Shown: positions 1-9,453 of the stretch, piece by piece
Position numbering within the stretch: the first letter of the stretch is position 1
How the letters are laid out: each line of letters starts with the position of its first letter
Assembly: GCA_900143635.1 (NCBI GenBank)
Contig: FREY01000011.1
Span: 79,164-143,163 of the forward strand
Direction: 5' to 3'
Length of the DNA stretch: 64,000 nt
Source: Rhodobacteraceae bacterium Alg231-04
Lineage (GTDB): Bacteria; Pseudomonadota; Alphaproteobacteria; Rhodobacterales; Rhodobacteraceae
Notes under the pieces: model-generated
What the model was told of the DNA's origin: nothing
The model's database searches: none
The model's input: only the letters and a program-made list of their open reading frames with translations
Program-made: the position numbers and the translations under genes

Positions 1-1580
1 TGGTCCGCTGCCTTTTCACCGGTCATTATCGACGGCCCGTTCAGGTTGCCATTGGGGATGCGCGGAAAGATGGAGCTGTCGGCGACCCGCAGCCCCTCGA
101 CGCCGATCACCCGGCATTCCGGATCCACCACGGAAGTAGGATCATTCACCGCCCCCATCTTGCAGGTGCCACAGGGATGGAAGGCACTCTCCACGTGTTC
201 ACGGATGAAACTATCCAGCTCCTCATCGGACTGCATTGCATCCCCCGGCTGGATTTCGTGTTTCACAAAGGGCTTGAACGCATCCTGTGCAAAAATCTCG
301 CGGGTCAGGCGAATGCATTTGCGGAAATCCACCCAGTCCTGTTCGGTGGACATATAGTTGAACAGGATATTGGGTGCCTCTTTTGGATCACCCGAGGCCA
401 GTGTGACCGCCCCGCGCGAGGGGGATCGCATCGGCCCCACATGGGCCTGAAACCCGTGCCCTTCGGCCGCCGCCTGCCCGTCATAGCGCACTGCGATGGG
501 CAAGAAATGATACTGGATATCCGGGTAATCGATGCCCGCGCGCGAGCGGATGAAAGCAGCACTTTCAAACTGGTTCGACGCACCCAGACCGGTCTTGGTG
601 AACAGCCACTGCGCGCCAATCATGGCCTTGCTGATCAGGTTCCAATGCTTGAACAGCGTGATTGGCTGGCTCGACGCCATCTGCAGATACAACTCCAGAT
701 GATCCTGCAGGTTTTGCCCAACACCGGGGCGATCCGCAACGACGTCAATACCGTGTTCTGCAAGATGCTGCGCCGGGCCGATGCCCGACAGCATCAGCAG
801 TTTGGGTGAATTCAAAGACGAGGCCGCGAGGATCACCTCAACCTCGGCCCGGATCACCTCGACCTTGCCACCGCGTTCAACCTCGACCCCAACGGCGCGG
901 CCCTCTTCGATCACCACTTTGCGGGCAAAGGCGCGGATCAGCTCGCAGTTCTCGCGCTTCAGGGCAGGCTTCAGATAGGCATTGGCCGCCGACCAGCGCC
1001 GCCCTTTGTGAACGGTCTGCTCCATCGGGCCAAAGCCCTCTTGCTGCTCTCCGTTATAGTCGCCGGTGACCGGGTATCCCGCCTGACGGCCGGCCTCGAC
1101 AAAGGCGCTGTGCAGAGGGTTGTCGCGCGGGCCGCGGCTGATGTGCAGCGGGCCATCCTTGCCGCGCCAATCCGCATCACCGCCCTGCCCGCCTTCGTGC
1201 CATGTTTCCATGCGCTTGAAATAGGGCAGCACATCCGCGTAAGACCAGCCCGCGGCACCGCTTTCGGCCCAATGGGCATAGTCACCCGCATGGCCGCGCA
1301 CATAGACCATCCCGTTGATCGACGACGAGCCGCCAACAACCTTGCCACGCGGCGTCACCAGTGACCGGCCATCCAGATGCGGTTCCGGCTGGGTCTTATA
1401 GCCCCAGTCATAAAGGCTCATATTCATCGGATAGCTCAGCGCGGCGGGCATCTGGATAAGAGGGCCAACATCCGTGCCGCCATGTTCAATCACCAAAACC
1501 CGCTTACCCGCCTCGGCCAGACGATAGGCCATGGCACAGCCCGCAGACCCAGCCCCGACAATCACATATTCCGCGTTCAT
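1..1580 (-). CDS. betA: Choline dehydrogenase BetA (partial, 3' end cut by window edge)
   Basis: This flavoenzyme of the GMC oxidoreductase family oxidises choline to betaine aldehyde, the first step of glycine betaine synthesis. The ATG at 1580 opens a frame read through to the window edge, giving about 526 residues. An FAD-binding motif VIVGAGSAG lies at residues 6-14, the GMC signature [20 protein letters not shown] at 78-97, and the active-site region HPCGTCKMG at about 465. Family members have roughly 550 residues, so only some 25-30 C-terminal residues are missing. It is the last visible gene of betT-betB-betA, 135 bases after betB, and a perfect hairpin lies in that gap. Confidence 0.95.
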   Translation of the reverse strand, partial: MNAEYVIVGAGSAGCAMAYRLAEAGKRVLVIEHGGTDVGPLIQMPAALSYPMNMSLYDWGYKTQPEPHLDGRSLVTPRGKVVGGSSSINGMVYVRGHAGDYAHWAESGAAGWSYADVLPYFKRMETWHEGGQGGDADWRGKDGPLHISRGPRDNPLHSAFVEAGRQAGYPVTGDYNGEQQEGFGPMEQTVHKGRRWSAANAYLKPALKRENCELIRAFARKVVIEEGRAVGVEVERGGKVEVIRAEVEVILAASSLNSPKLLMLSGIGPAQHLAEHGIDVVADRPGVGQNLQDHLELYLQMASSQPITLFKHWNLISKAMIGAQWLFTKTGLGASNQFESAAFIRSRAGIDYPDIQYHFLPIAVRYDGQAAAEGHGFQAHVGPMRSPSRGAVTLASGDPKEAPNILFNYMSTEQDWVDFRKCIRLTREIFAQDAFKPFVKHEIQPGDAMQSDEELDSFIREHVESAFHPCGTCKMGAVNDPTSVVDPECRVIGVEGLRVADSSIFPRIPNGNLNGPSIMTGEKAAD

Positions 1581-1660
1581 CGCGTCTTTCTCCATCTCGC
1601 AGCTTCGTCTGCTGATTCTCGATTATTCCAACCGTCTGAGCCGGTCAGCGTCCCCCGCCC

Positions 1661-1719
1661 CTGATTGCCCCTTTGGGCAACGGGGCGGGTGGGTGGGCGT
1701 TGCCCAAAGGGGCAATCAG
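1661..1719 (-). repeat. Perfect 22-bp inverted repeat between betB and betA
   Basis: Two arms of 22 bases (1661-1682 and 1698-1719) are exact reverse complements separated by a 15-base G-rich loop. The upstream arm in the transcript contains the betB stop codon (1716-1718). In the minus-strand transcript no uridine tract follows the stem, so it does not look like an intrinsic terminator. A role in stabilising or processing the betB-betA mRNA is inference. Confidence 0.85.
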
Positions 1720-3179
1720 AACGGCGCCTCAACGTCGCCCATACGCACATAGACAGACTTCACCTGGCTGAAGTGTTTGATCGCTTCCTTGGAATTCTCA
1801 CGGCCCACGCCCGAGGCTTTCACCCCGCCAAAGGGCGCCTCAACCGGTGCGTCATTGTAGGAATTGATGAAGCAGCTGCCCGCCTCCATGGCACCTATCA
1901 CCCGATGGCCGCGGGTCAGGTCTGAGGTGAACACGCCAGCCGCCAGACCAAACTCCGTATCATTTGCACGGGCAATCACTTCTTCTTCGCTGTCAAAGTC
2001 CAGCACCGACATGACCGGGCCAAAAATCTCTTCGCGCGCAATCGTCATATCATCCGTAACATCAGCAAAGACGGTGGGCTGCATGTACCAGCCGGGCTGG
2101 TTCAGCCGCGCGCCGCCGTAAACCAGTCGCGCGCCTTCGGATTTGCCCTTCTCGACATAGCCCATCGCGATATTCAGCTGTGCCTCGGACACCATCGGGC
2201 CAAAGGTCGTCGCCTCATCCTGCGGATCGCCGATCACCGCGCCTTCCAACCGTTCGGCCAGACGCGCCAGAAATGCCTCTTTGATGCCCTTCTGCACAAA
2301 GACCCGTGTGCCATTGGAACAGACCTGCCCCGAAGAATAGAAATTGGCGAGGATCGCGCCGCTAACGGCATTTTCCAGATCGGCATCGTTAAAAATGATC
2401 AGGGGCGATTTGCCGCCCAGCTCCATGGTGACGTGCTTCATATCGGCGGCAGCGGCGGCATAGACCTTCTTGCCGGTCGGCACCGAACCGGTCAGCGAGA
2501 CCTTGTCGACGCGGCTGTCGGTGACCAGCGCGCCGCCAACCTCGCCCATGCCCTGCACCACATTATAAAGCCCCGCAGGCGCGCCGGCCTCATGCAGGAT
2601 CTCGGCAACTTTCAACGCACATAGCGGCGTGGTTTCAGAGGGTTTGAACACCATCGCATTGCCGCAGGCCAGCGCCGGGGCGCCTTTCCAGCAAGCGATC
2701 TGCGTTGGGTAGTTCCAGGCGCCAATGCCAACACACAGGCCCAGCGGCTCACGCACCGTATAGACCCAGTCCTGCCCCATCGGGATATGTTCACCCGTCA
2801 GGCTGGCGGCCAGACCACCAAAATACTCCAGCGCATCCGCACCCGATGTGGCATCCACATAGAGCGTTTCCGACAGCGGTTTGCCGGTGTCATAGCTTTC
2901 CAGAACCGACAGATCTCGGTTGCGGTCGCGCATGATATCGGCGGCCCGGCGCAGCACCCGGCCGCGTTCGGTGCCGGTCATCTTTGCCCAGACCTTCTGG
3001 GCCGCCTTGCCCGACGCCAGCGCCATCTCGACAATCTGCGGTGTGGCCGCGTGCACGGTGGCGATCTGTTCGCCAGTGGCGGCATAGATGACCGGGATCA
3101 CCGCGCCAGCAGTGTCTTCGACATATTCGCCGCCAATGAAATGGCTGGCCTTGGGCTGTGCCGGGTGGGTCATGGTCAT
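1716..3179 (-). CDS. betB: Betaine aldehyde dehydrogenase BetB
   Basis: This NAD(P)-dependent aldehyde dehydrogenase of 487 residues converts betaine aldehyde to glycine betaine. The family pattern is clear: [11 protein letters not shown] contains the general-base glutamate, and [12 protein letters not shown] carries the catalytic cysteine near residue 285. The C-terminal [14 protein letters not shown] stretch is also typical. It sits between the choline carrier gene and betA on the same strand. Its length and motifs fit the betaine aldehyde class, and the flanking betA makes that substrate assignment strong. Confidence 0.95.
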   Translation of the reverse strand: MTMTHPAQPKASHFIGGEYVEDTAGAVIPVIYAATGEQIATVHAATPQIVEMALASGKAAQKVWAKMTGTERGRVLRRAADIMRDRNRDLSVLESYDTGKPLSETLYVDATSGADALEYFGGLAASLTGEHIPMGQDWVYTVREPLGLCVGIGAWNYPTQIACWKGAPALACGNAMVFKPSETTPLCALKVAEILHEAGAPAGLYNVVQGMGEVGGALVTDSRVDKVSLTGSVPTGKKVYAAAAADMKHVTMELGGKSPLIIFNDADLENAVSGAILANFYSSGQVCSNGTRVFVQKGIKEAFLARLAERLEGAVIGDPQDEATTFGPMVSEAQLNIAMGYVEKGKSEGARLVYGGARLNQPGWYMQPTVFADVTDDMTIAREEIFGPVMSVLDFDSEEEVIARANDTEFGLAAGVFTSDLTRGHRVIGAMEAGSCFINSYNDAPVEAPFGGVKASGVGRENSKEAIKHFSQVKSVYVRMGDVEAPF

Positions 3180-3269
3180 CTGTTCAAATCTCGTATGTCT
3201 TGCGATGTTGCGAAAGTGAGCGGCGAAGCTTCGGATCTTTGTCTGGCTCCGCCGCCCATTGTCAGGAAA

Positions 3270-3298
3270 CCGGCCCCTCCGGGAACGAGAGGGACCGG
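3270..3298 (-). repeat. Intercistronic hairpin between betT and betB
   Basis: Arms 3270-3279 and 3289-3298 can form a 10-bp GC-rich stem with one G-U pair in the minus-strand transcript. A short UUU follows. It lies 15 bases after the stop of the carrier gene and could be a weak terminator, an attenuator or a 3'-end stabiliser. The function is inferred from position only. Confidence 0.55.
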
Positions 3299-3312
3299 CC
3301 AGGGAGACCGCC

Positions 3313-4521
3313 CTAGTGGGCCGTCTTGATTTTGCCGAAGTCGAGTGTGTTCTCCTCCGGCGATGCTTTGATCGCCATCACCTCACGGCGTTTGAAGGCG
3401 ACGATGTAAATGACGCAGGCCGCATAGAGCCCGATCACGATGGAGCCGATCCATTCGATCTGCACCCAGCCCGATTTGAACAGCAGCACCAGACCAAACA
3501 GCAGCACGATGTTCAGCGCCAGATAGGGCAGCTTGCCCAGCCGGTCGGCCGACAGGTTCAGGTTGTCGGTGTAGAGCCGGATCAGCGAGTCGAGCGAGTT
3601 GACAACAAAGGTCACCCCCACCACCAGCATGGCCACGGCGATCAGACCGGCGGCCTCGATGCCATTGGCGTGGTAGAAGTAGAGCACCGAGAACCAGATC
3701 AGCAGCGGGATCGACGGGAAGATCAGCAAGGCGGCCAGCACTTGCCAGGTCTTCAGCCCGCCGACAAAACGCGAGGTGAACTGACCGATCATGATCGACC
3801 AGGCAAACCACCAGAACAGGTAGAACTGGTGGTAATCGTTCATCGGCAGCACAAATTCATGGATATTGGTGAAGTAATCCCCCGCCAGCCCCATCGTGCC
3901 AAAGAGATCACCCAGCCCCATCGACGCGGCCAGCGCCATGCCAAGGATCAGCGCAAAGAACAGCCAGGTCGAGGCCAGCGACAGAACTTTCACATATTTG
4001 ATATCGGTCGAACTGTAGGCCGCCACCGAGATGGTCAGCAGCACAATCAGGTAGAACAGCGGGCCAACGGTCTCACCGTCGCCCAGCATTGGCGCGTACC
4101 AGGGCAGATAGGTCAGGAACAGATAGCCGGTGAAAGCGCAGGTTCCGATGATGACGATGTTGTTGACCCATTTCACCACCGGGATTTCAAAGAATTTCAC
4201 CCGCGGTTCGATGACGCAGAAATAAAACGCGGTGAGAAAGTAGAAGGCCCAGATCAGAAAGCCCCAAAAGCCGAATTCGATCGCCAGCGGATTGGCAAAG
4301 CCATACTCCGGCGCGGCGGCGGTGTCGGCATAGACCGGGAATTCGGTCAGCGGGAACATGATCAGACCCACGTCCAGACCGGATGTGAAAAGGATCGCGA
4401 TAAAGGTGAACAGCGGCACCGGAGTCACCCCGATATTGCGCAGATCCCACCATTTAATGACGCAGAAGATCACCAGCGCAAAGGCCAGCAGAATCCCTGC
4501 GGAAAGCAACGTTGTCAGCAA
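3313..4521 (-). CDS. BCCT-family choline/betaine transporter (BetT-like, short form)
   Basis: This polytopic inner-membrane carrier probably imports choline for the downstream betB-betA enzymes. About ten to twelve hydrophobic segments are visible. The segment [19 protein letters not shown] matches the tryptophan-rich BCCT signature region. I chose the TTG at 4521, giving 402 residues, because GGGAGGG lies 6 bases upstream; an ATG at 4626 would give 437 residues but adds a non-hydrophobic, unconserved-looking leader. At about 400 residues it is much shorter than classical BetT, which has over 500 residues and a long C-terminal tail. The substrate is inferred from the operon. Confidence 0.85.
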   Translation of the reverse strand: MLTTLLSAGILLAFALVIFCVIKWWDLRNIGVTPVPLFTFIAILFTSGLDVGLIMFPLTEFPVYADTAAAPEYGFANPLAIEFGFWGFLIWAFYFLTAFYFCVIEPRVKFFEIPVVKWVNNIVIIGTCAFTGYLFLTYLPWYAPMLGDGETVGPLFYLIVLLTISVAAYSSTDIKYVKVLSLASTWLFFALILGMALAASMGLGDLFGTMGLAGDYFTNIHEFVLPMNDYHQFYLFWWFAWSIMIGQFTSRFVGGLKTWQVLAALLIFPSIPLLIWFSVLYFYHANGIEAAGLIAVAMLVVGVTFVVNSLDSLIRLYTDNLNLSADRLGKLPYLALNIVLLFGLVLLFKSGWVQIEWIGSIVIGLYAACVIYIVAFKRREVMAIKASPEENTLDFGKIKTAH

Positions 4522-4649
4522 AATAGTCCCTCCCTCTTTGGGGCGTCTTCCGGCCCCATTGGACATAGGGAGCGGACTTACCACGCTTATTCGATTCACC
4601 AAATCATTTTTTAAACAGCCATTCAAGTTTTCTTCTGGCCCAACAAGCG

Positions 4650-4679
4650 TTGCAACCGGCGCTTAGCCTTGCAAATAAT
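4650..4679 (+). promoter_or_regulatory. Candidate betI promoter (possible leaderless transcript)
   Basis: TTGCAA at 4650-4655 and AATAAT at 4674-4679 are separated by 18 bases and resemble a sigma70-type promoter. The -10 box ends five bases before the betI ATG at 4685, so a start site at the usual distance would fall on or next to the start codon. No Shine-Dalgarno sequence is visible upstream of that ATG. Confidence 0.4.
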
Positions 4680-4684
4680 GGTGC

Positions 4685-5260
4685 ATGGGCAGAAAACGCA
4701 TCCGGGACATCCGGCACGAAGAACTGATTGAGGCCACCATCACCGCTGTTCACCAGCGCGGATACGGCGTTGTTACAATGGCTGAAATTGCCCGCGAGGC
4801 CGGGGCATCGGCGGCCTCGATCAACTATTACTTCGGCTCCAAGGAAGGGCTGATGGAAGCCACCATGCGCCACCTGCTGAACAAGCTGAAGACAGCGATG
4901 ATCGAGGGCTACGGCGCGGCAAATTCGCCCCGTGACCGGCTCTGTGCGGTGATGAATGCCAACTTTTCGGACGGTCTGTATTCGGTGCCGCAATGCAGCC
5001 TGTGGATGCAGTTCTGGGGCAGCGCGCCCTATTCAAAGCGTTTGTCGCGGCTACACCGAATCAACCGGGCGCGGGTGCGCAGCCATTTCCTCGCGGAGCT
5101 GCGCGCGCTCTTGCCGGCCGATCAGGTCGAAACCGCCCGACAGGCGCTGCAATGTTATATGGATGGGGTTTGGTTGCAGGCGGCGCAATCAGATGTACCG
5201 GTTGATCCGGCCTGCGCGCGCCGCGCGGCGCATGACGTTGTTGATCTGGTGCTCGGCTAG
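4685..5260 (+). CDS. betI: Transcriptional repressor BetI (TetR family)
   Basis: This 191-residue TetR-type regulator is expected to repress the bet genes and release DNA when choline is present. The N-terminal helix-turn-helix spans about residues 28-55 (VTMAEIAREAGASAASINYYF). The C-terminal part resembles the BetI ligand-binding domain. It is transcribed divergently from the carrier gene, with 163 bases between the two starts that must hold the operators. No clear ribosome-binding site precedes the ATG. The gene name rests on the TetR fold together with the bet context. Confidence 0.9.
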   Translation: MGRKRIRDIRHEELIEATITAVHQRGYGVVTMAEIAREAGASAASINYYFGSKEGLMEATMRHLLNKLKTAMIEGYGAANSPRDRLCAVMNANFSDGLYSVPQCSLWMQFWGSAPYSKRLSRLHRINRARVRSHFLAELRALLPADQVETARQALQCYMDGVWLQAAQSDVPVDPACARRAAHDVVDLVLG

Positions 5261-5273
5261 ATCCCGCTGCAGC

Positions 5274-5328
5274 GGCACGTAGTAGTCACCGGCACGCAGT
5301 ACTGTCAGAGGCACGCAGTACGGTCACG
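5274..5328. repeat. Short tandem repeat, three units of 17-19 bp
   Basis: Units at 5274-5290, 5291-5309 and 5310-5328 all begin with GGCACG and share a following AGTA core; a fourth partial GGCAC begins at 5329. They lie in the 182-base gap between the convergent betI and the hypothetical gene at 5443. No open frame or terminator is obvious here. Confidence 0.6.
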
Positions 5329-5442
5329 GGCACAGGTTCATAGAGAGAATGAACGCCGCAATGTTTGAAACACGCGGCGCCAAAGGGTTCGCAATGGGCG
5401 CCCTGCGCCGGTCTCCCGGCCGGCCCCCTGCCTTATGCGGCC

Positions 5443-6006
5443 TTATTCCAGACGGCGGAAATGCAGCGTTTCACCGGTTGGCATATATGTCAGCAGCAAA
5501 TCACCACCGGTGATGCTTTCGATCCCATAGCACAGTTCTTCACCGCCATCAGATTGCGCCCGCAGATAGGATCCGCCGCCAGAGAAGCTGCCGCATCGGC
5601 CACTGACGCTGATCCGTTCCGCGACACGCATAGATCCGGAATAGGCGGTCGTGCGGGTACTGCCTTCGATAAAGAAGCGGTCCTGCACGTCCGAGGCAGA
5701 ATACCAGCCGCCCTGCAGACCCTGCATAATCCCTTCCTGCATGACCGCAGGCACCGGCAGCAACAGCTGTGCCCTGGGAGGCGGCATCCGGACATCCATA
5801 TCCATTGGCGCGCTGAGAAGCTGGATGTCGGTCAACTGGATGGGCAGCCCATCCACCATCATCGCGGTCTCAAATTCCGACGACACAACAAGCGGTTCCA
5901 CCTGTGAAATACAGTCCAGATGACCGCCACAATCTGGCTTTTGCATCATGAACACACCTGCGGCGACAGCCATGGCCACCCCTGCAGCAACATACAACTT
6001 TTTCAT
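5443..6006 (-). CDS. Hypothetical exported or membrane-anchored protein
   Basis: This 187-residue protein starts at MKKLYVAAGVAMAVAAGVFMM, a typical signal sequence or N-terminal anchor; an in-frame start six codons upstream is less likely. The remainder is hydrophilic with two cysteine pairs, near residues 26-33 and again in GRCGSFSG and ELCYGIES, which suggests disulfides in the periplasm. I recognise no family. It stands alone between convergent betI and the DMT permease gene, which is on the same strand 102 bases upstream. Confidence 0.75.
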   Translation of the reverse strand: MKKLYVAAGVAMAVAAGVFMMQKPDCGGHLDCISQVEPLVVSSEFETAMMVDGLPIQLTDIQLLSAPMDMDVRMPPPRAQLLLPVPAVMQEGIMQGLQGGWYSASDVQDRFFIEGSTRTTAYSGSMRVAERISVSGRCGSFSGGGSYLRAQSDGGEELCYGIESITGGDLLLTYMPTGETLHFRRLE

Positions 6007-6108
6007 ACCGGTCTCCGGACACATGAATTCGATCTCGCACTCATGGTCGCAGACAAGCGTTATAAGTCCGTTAGCCCGAAAGGAAAATTTCCGAAAAAAC
6101 TCTGAGGG

Positions 6109-7029
6109 TCAGAATTTCACTGCTGGCACGGTCGGGGTTTGCATGCGCCGTTTCAACACCGCTTCGCGCCAGGACATATAACTGATCGCCCCTAGTATCA
6201 TGGCACCACCGGCCACCACCCATATGTCCACCGGCTCTGAGAAGAAGACAACGCCGGTGATTGTCGCCCAGACCAGCTGCAAAAAGGTGACCGGCTGCGT
6301 CAGCGCCACCGGTGCCAGCCGGAAGGCCAGGGTCATCGTGTAATGGCCGCCCGTCGCCAAAGTCGCCACCGCAAAAAGCAACCCCACTTCGGCCCAGCCC
6401 ACCGGCTGCCAGACGGCAATGGCAAAGGGCAAGACACCGATGGTCGTGGCGACAGATAACAGGGCCACAACCCGGCCCGGATCAATCCGGTCGGCGAAAA
6501 ACTTGGCGATCACATAGGACCCGCCCAGCGCCAAGGCTGCCCCAATCATGGCCAGATGGCCGGGGGACACTTCGCGGATACCGGGGCGCAGGATGATCAT
6601 GGCGCCAATCAGGGCGACGCAAATTGCCATGATCCGCCGCAGGGCCAGCGGTTCACCCAAAAACAGCGCCGCAGCCAAAGTGACACAGACCGGCGTGAGG
6701 TAATTCATCGCCGTCACTTCCGCAAAGGAGATCTCGGTCAGCGCATAAAACCACAGCAGGATCGCTGCCGTATGAAAGACACCTCGCACCGCAGACAAGG
6801 CCCAGACCCGTCGACCCAGCGGTTCCCGAAACAGACGTAGGCAGGCAGGCAACAGCCAGAACAGCCCAAAGAAATATCGCAGGAACGCCCCCTGGGCAGA
6901 CGGCACATCCCGCCCCACAAATTTCACAAGGGCGGTCATCGATACAAACAGCATGCCTGTGACGATCATCCAAAGGACACTTTTGACGGGGTTATGCTGG
7001 GGGGCGACTGACATGCCTTCATAGAGCAC
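6109..7029 (-). CDS. EamA/DMT-family permease
   Basis: This inner-membrane protein of about 306 residues has ten predicted hydrophobic helices arranged as two EamA repeats, the layout of drug/metabolite transporters. Typical features are the first-repeat FLRYFFGLFWLLP and the second-repeat LAPVALTQPVTFLQLVWATITGVVFFSEP. The substrate cannot be told from sequence. The start is uncertain: a GTG at 7029 or an ATG at 7014 (MSVAPQ). It is a single gene, downstream of and on the same strand as the argO-like gene. Confidence 0.9.
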   Translation of the reverse strand: MLYEGMSVAPQHNPVKSVLWMIVTGMLFVSMTALVKFVGRDVPSAQGAFLRYFFGLFWLLPACLRLFREPLGRRVWALSAVRGVFHTAAILLWFYALTEISFAEVTAMNYLTPVCVTLAAALFLGEPLALRRIMAICVALIGAMIILRPGIREVSPGHLAMIGAALALGGSYVIAKFFADRIDPGRVVALLSVATTIGVLPFAIAVWQPVGWAEVGLLFAVATLATGGHYTMTLAFRLAPVALTQPVTFLQLVWATITGVVFFSEPVDIWVVAGGAMILGAISYMSWREAVLKRRMQTPTVPAVKF

Positions 7030-7114
7030 GGCTGACCACCCGCGCTCAACCCTTCACTTGTTCAGCATTCACTCGCACACCGGCCCGTCACAAAAATGCG
7101 CGCTCCGGCCAAGA

Positions 7115-7717
7115 TCAGGCCAAGATCAGACCGGCCGCAATCACCCACATTGTCAGGCCGACAAATGCATCCAGCAGCTGCCAGGCTCTGGGGATGGCAA
7201 ACAGCGGCGCCAGCAAGGCAGCACCATAGCCAAGGGTAAAGAAGAAGGTGAAACTGGCCAGAACCGCCCCAACCCCAAACACAAAAGGGTTCGGATACTG
7301 CGCGGAAATCGCCCCCAGCAGAACCACCGTATCCAGATAGACATGCGGGTTCAGCCAGGTCAGCGCCAAGACCGTAAGCAGGACCGGCAGCAAAGCCGCC
7401 CCTGCCCCTTCGCCGCCGCTGTCCAATGCTGAACCGCCAGCCCAGGCCGAGCGCAGGTTTCGCGCACCATACCAAAGCAGGAACGCGGCCCCGCCCCAAC
7501 GCGCGGCCTGCTCCAGCACCGGGTTGGCAGCGACCAGCGCCCCGAAACCGGCAACGCCAGCCGCAATCAACACCGCATCCGAGGTCGCACAGGTCAGGCA
7601 AATCCAGAACACATGACGCCGCCGCAACCCCTGTCGCAGCACAAAGGCATTCTGCGCGCCGATCGCCATGATCAGGCTGAACCCAAGGAAAAATCCGGCA
7701 AACAGGCTATTGGGCAT
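7115..7717 (-). CDS. LysE/ArgO-family amino acid exporter
   Basis: This 200-residue inner-membrane protein with five to six hydrophobic helices matches the LysE superfamily. It begins with FLGFSLIMAIGAQNAFVLRQGLRR and has the hallmark NPHVYLDT motif near residue 122. These exporters remove excess basic amino acids such as arginine or lysine. It is divergent from a LysR regulator of the ArgP type, the usual argO-argP arrangement, which supports the assignment. The exact substrate is inferred. Confidence 0.92.
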   Translation of the reverse strand: MPNSLFAGFFLGFSLIMAIGAQNAFVLRQGLRRRHVFWICLTCATSDAVLIAAGVAGFGALVAANPVLEQAARWGGAAFLLWYGARNLRSAWAGGSALDSGGEGAGAALLPVLLTVLALTWLNPHVYLDTVVLLGAISAQYPNPFVFGVGAVLASFTFFFTLGYGAALLAPLFAIPRAWQLLDAFVGLTMWVIAAGLILA

Positions 7718-7780
7718 TGGGGCGGTCCTTTCACTTCGGCTTTTGACTACGGCGGTTCCTGCCTGTATTCAAATTAAAGA

Positions 7781-7796
7781 TTATCACTCAAGATAA
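7781..7796. promoter_or_regulatory. Candidate LysR-type operator in the argO/argP intergenic region
   Basis: TTATC (7781-7785) and GATAA (7792-7796) form an inverted repeat with a 6-base spacer, containing the T-N11-A pattern bound by LysR-type regulators. It ends nine bases before the regulator's ATG at 7806, as expected for an autoregulatory site. The region around it is AT-rich compared with the surrounding sequence. Confidence 0.5.
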
Positions 7797-7805
7797 GAGT
7801 TCCTA

Positions 7806-8705
7806 ATGCAGTTTGATCCCAGCCAGCTTGCCGCCCTTGCTGCCGTTCTGCGCCTCGGCTCCTTTGATGCAGCAGCTCATGCCCTTTCGGTCACCCCGTC
7901 TGCCATCTCCCAGCGGATCAAGGCGCTGGAGGAGAAGACCGGCGGCACCCTGATCCACCGTGCCACCCCCTGCACCGGCACCGAAGCAGGGCTGCGCATC
8001 GCCAAACACGCCGAAGACATCGGTCTGCTGGAGGCCCATCTGGCGCGCGATCTGTCGCTGGGCAGCGCTGATGCACCGGCGCGTCTGCGCATCGCGGTCA
8101 CCGCAGACAGCGTCGCCACATGGTTCGTCGAGGCCATGGCGGCCTGTGACGGGGTGCTGTTTGATCTGGTGCTGGACGATCAGGACCACAGCGCCGACTG
8201 GCTGAAACGCGGCGAGGTCTCTGCCGCCGTCACTGCCCATGGCCGTGCGGTTGCCGGTTGTGACAGCCACCCACTGGGTGAGATGCATTATATCGCCACC
8301 GCCAGCCCGGCCTTTATGACCCGCTGGTTTCCAGACGGCGTCACACCCGCCGCGGCGGCCCGCGCCCCCTGTCTGGTGTTCAACGCCAAGGACGGGCTGC
8401 AACGCCTCTGGCTGGAGACCCATGTTGGCCCGCGCCTGTCGCCGCCGGCCCATTTCATGGCCTCCAGTCAAGCCTTTGTTGACGCAGCACGGGCCGGGAT
8501 CGGCTGGGGCATGAACCCGGAACAGCTGGTCCGGCGGGGGCTGCGCCGTGGCAAGCTGGTCGCCCTACTGCCCGATACTGCGCTTTCGGTGCCGCTGAGC
8601 TGGCAGGTCAGCCGCATCATGGCCCCGGCACTTGCCCCCGTTACCGCCGCCGTGCTGCAGTCCGCCCAGCGCAATCTGCCCCGCACCGCCCCCAAAGGAG
8701 CGTAA
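7806..8705 (+). CDS. LysR-family regulator, ArgP/IciA type
   Basis: This 299-residue regulator has an N-terminal winged helix (about residues 3-60, with AALAAVLRLGSFDAAAHALSVTPSAISQRIKALEE) and a C-terminal substrate-binding-like effector domain. Regulators of this type sense lysine or arginine and activate the divergent exporter. The intergenic space is only 88 bases. The naming as ArgP rests on overall resemblance and on the partner gene. Its stop lies one base before the nitroreductase ATG, so the two may be cotranscribed. Confidence 0.88.
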   Translation: MQFDPSQLAALAAVLRLGSFDAAAHALSVTPSAISQRIKALEEKTGGTLIHRATPCTGTEAGLRIAKHAEDIGLLEAHLARDLSLGSADAPARLRIAVTADSVATWFVEAMAACDGVLFDLVLDDQDHSADWLKRGEVSAAVTAHGRAVAGCDSHPLGEMHYIATASPAFMTRWFPDGVTPAAAARAPCLVFNAKDGLQRLWLETHVGPRLSPPAHFMASSQAFVDAARAGIGWGMNPEQLVRRGLRRGKLVALLPDTALSVPLSWQVSRIMAPALAPVTAAVLQSAQRNLPRTAPKGA

Positions 8706-8706
8706 C

Positions 8707-9399
8707 ATGTTCTCAAAATCCACCCTCAGCTACGAGCCTCTGCCACTGCCGGACCGGGCCAGCTATAGCGACGCCGAAATGGCCGCAAAATCCGGGGATT
8801 TCCTCGCCCATATGCGACGACGGCACACGGTCCGCGACTATTCGGACCGCCCCGTTCCGCGCGCCGTGATCGAATCCTGCATAGCGGCCGCTGGCACGGC
8901 CCCTTCTGGTGCCAACCATCAACCCTGGCATTTCGTGGCCATCGCCAACCCCGCATTGAAGGCCCGCGTCCGCGCTGAGGCCGAGGAGGAGGAACGGCGG
9001 TTCTATGCAGGTGGTGCCGGAGACGAGTGGATCAAGGCGCTGGAACCCATCGGCACCACGGCCGAAAAGCCGCATCTGACCATTGCGCCCTGGCTGATCA
9101 TCGTCTTTGCCCAGCGCTGGGGCCAGTTCGACGATGGCAGCCGCTACAAGAACTACTACGTGCCCGAAAGCGTCAATATCGCCACCGGGTTCCTGCTGAC
9201 GGCGCTGCACACTGCCGGGCTCTGCACGTTAACCCACACGCCCAACCCGATGAAATTCCTCAATGATGCACTGGGGCGTCCCGCCTCGGAAAAGCCGACG
9301 ATGATCATCGCGGTCGGACACCCCTCAGAGGACGCAACAGTCCCCGGAGTCGCCAAGCTCAAGAAACCATTGCAAGACATCTCGACCTTCCGGGAATAA
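8707..9399 (+). CDS. Nitroreductase-family FMN oxidoreductase
   Basis: This protein of 230 residues belongs to the flavin-dependent nitroreductase superfamily. The motif RRRHTVRDYSDRPVP near residue 37 is the conserved FMN-phosphate contact region, followed by GTAPSGANHQPWHFVAI. The helical lid region and C-terminal IIAVGHPSEDATVP are also typical. The pattern is closest to the iodotyrosine deiodinase-like branch, but its substrate is unknown. The start at 8707 has AAAGGAG eight bases upstream. It nearly abuts the preceding LysR gene. Confidence 0.88.
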   Translation: MFSKSTLSYEPLPLPDRASYSDAEMAAKSGDFLAHMRRRHTVRDYSDRPVPRAVIESCIAAAGTAPSGANHQPWHFVAIANPALKARVRAEAEEEERRFYAGGAGDEWIKALEPIGTTAEKPHLTIAPWLIIVFAQRWGQFDDGSRYKNYYVPESVNIATGFLLTALHTAGLCTLTHTPNPMKFLNDALGRPASEKPTMIIAVGHPSEDATVPGVAKLKKPLQDISTFRE

Positions 9400-9453
9400 C
9401 CGCCCACCCGGCTTTTCCTTGCCACAAAGGCCTGCTGCCGCGATCATCAGCCG

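Noticed and set aside
1661..1719. The betB-betA inverted repeat as an intrinsic terminator
   Set aside because: There is no U tract after the stem on either strand, and betA downstream clearly belongs to the operon.
3259..4614. A 451-codon plus-strand open frame antisense to the choline carrier gene
   Set aside because: Its product is rich in His, Gln and Arg with no domain, as expected from reading a membrane-protein gene backwards. The minus-strand frame encodes a clear BCCT carrier.
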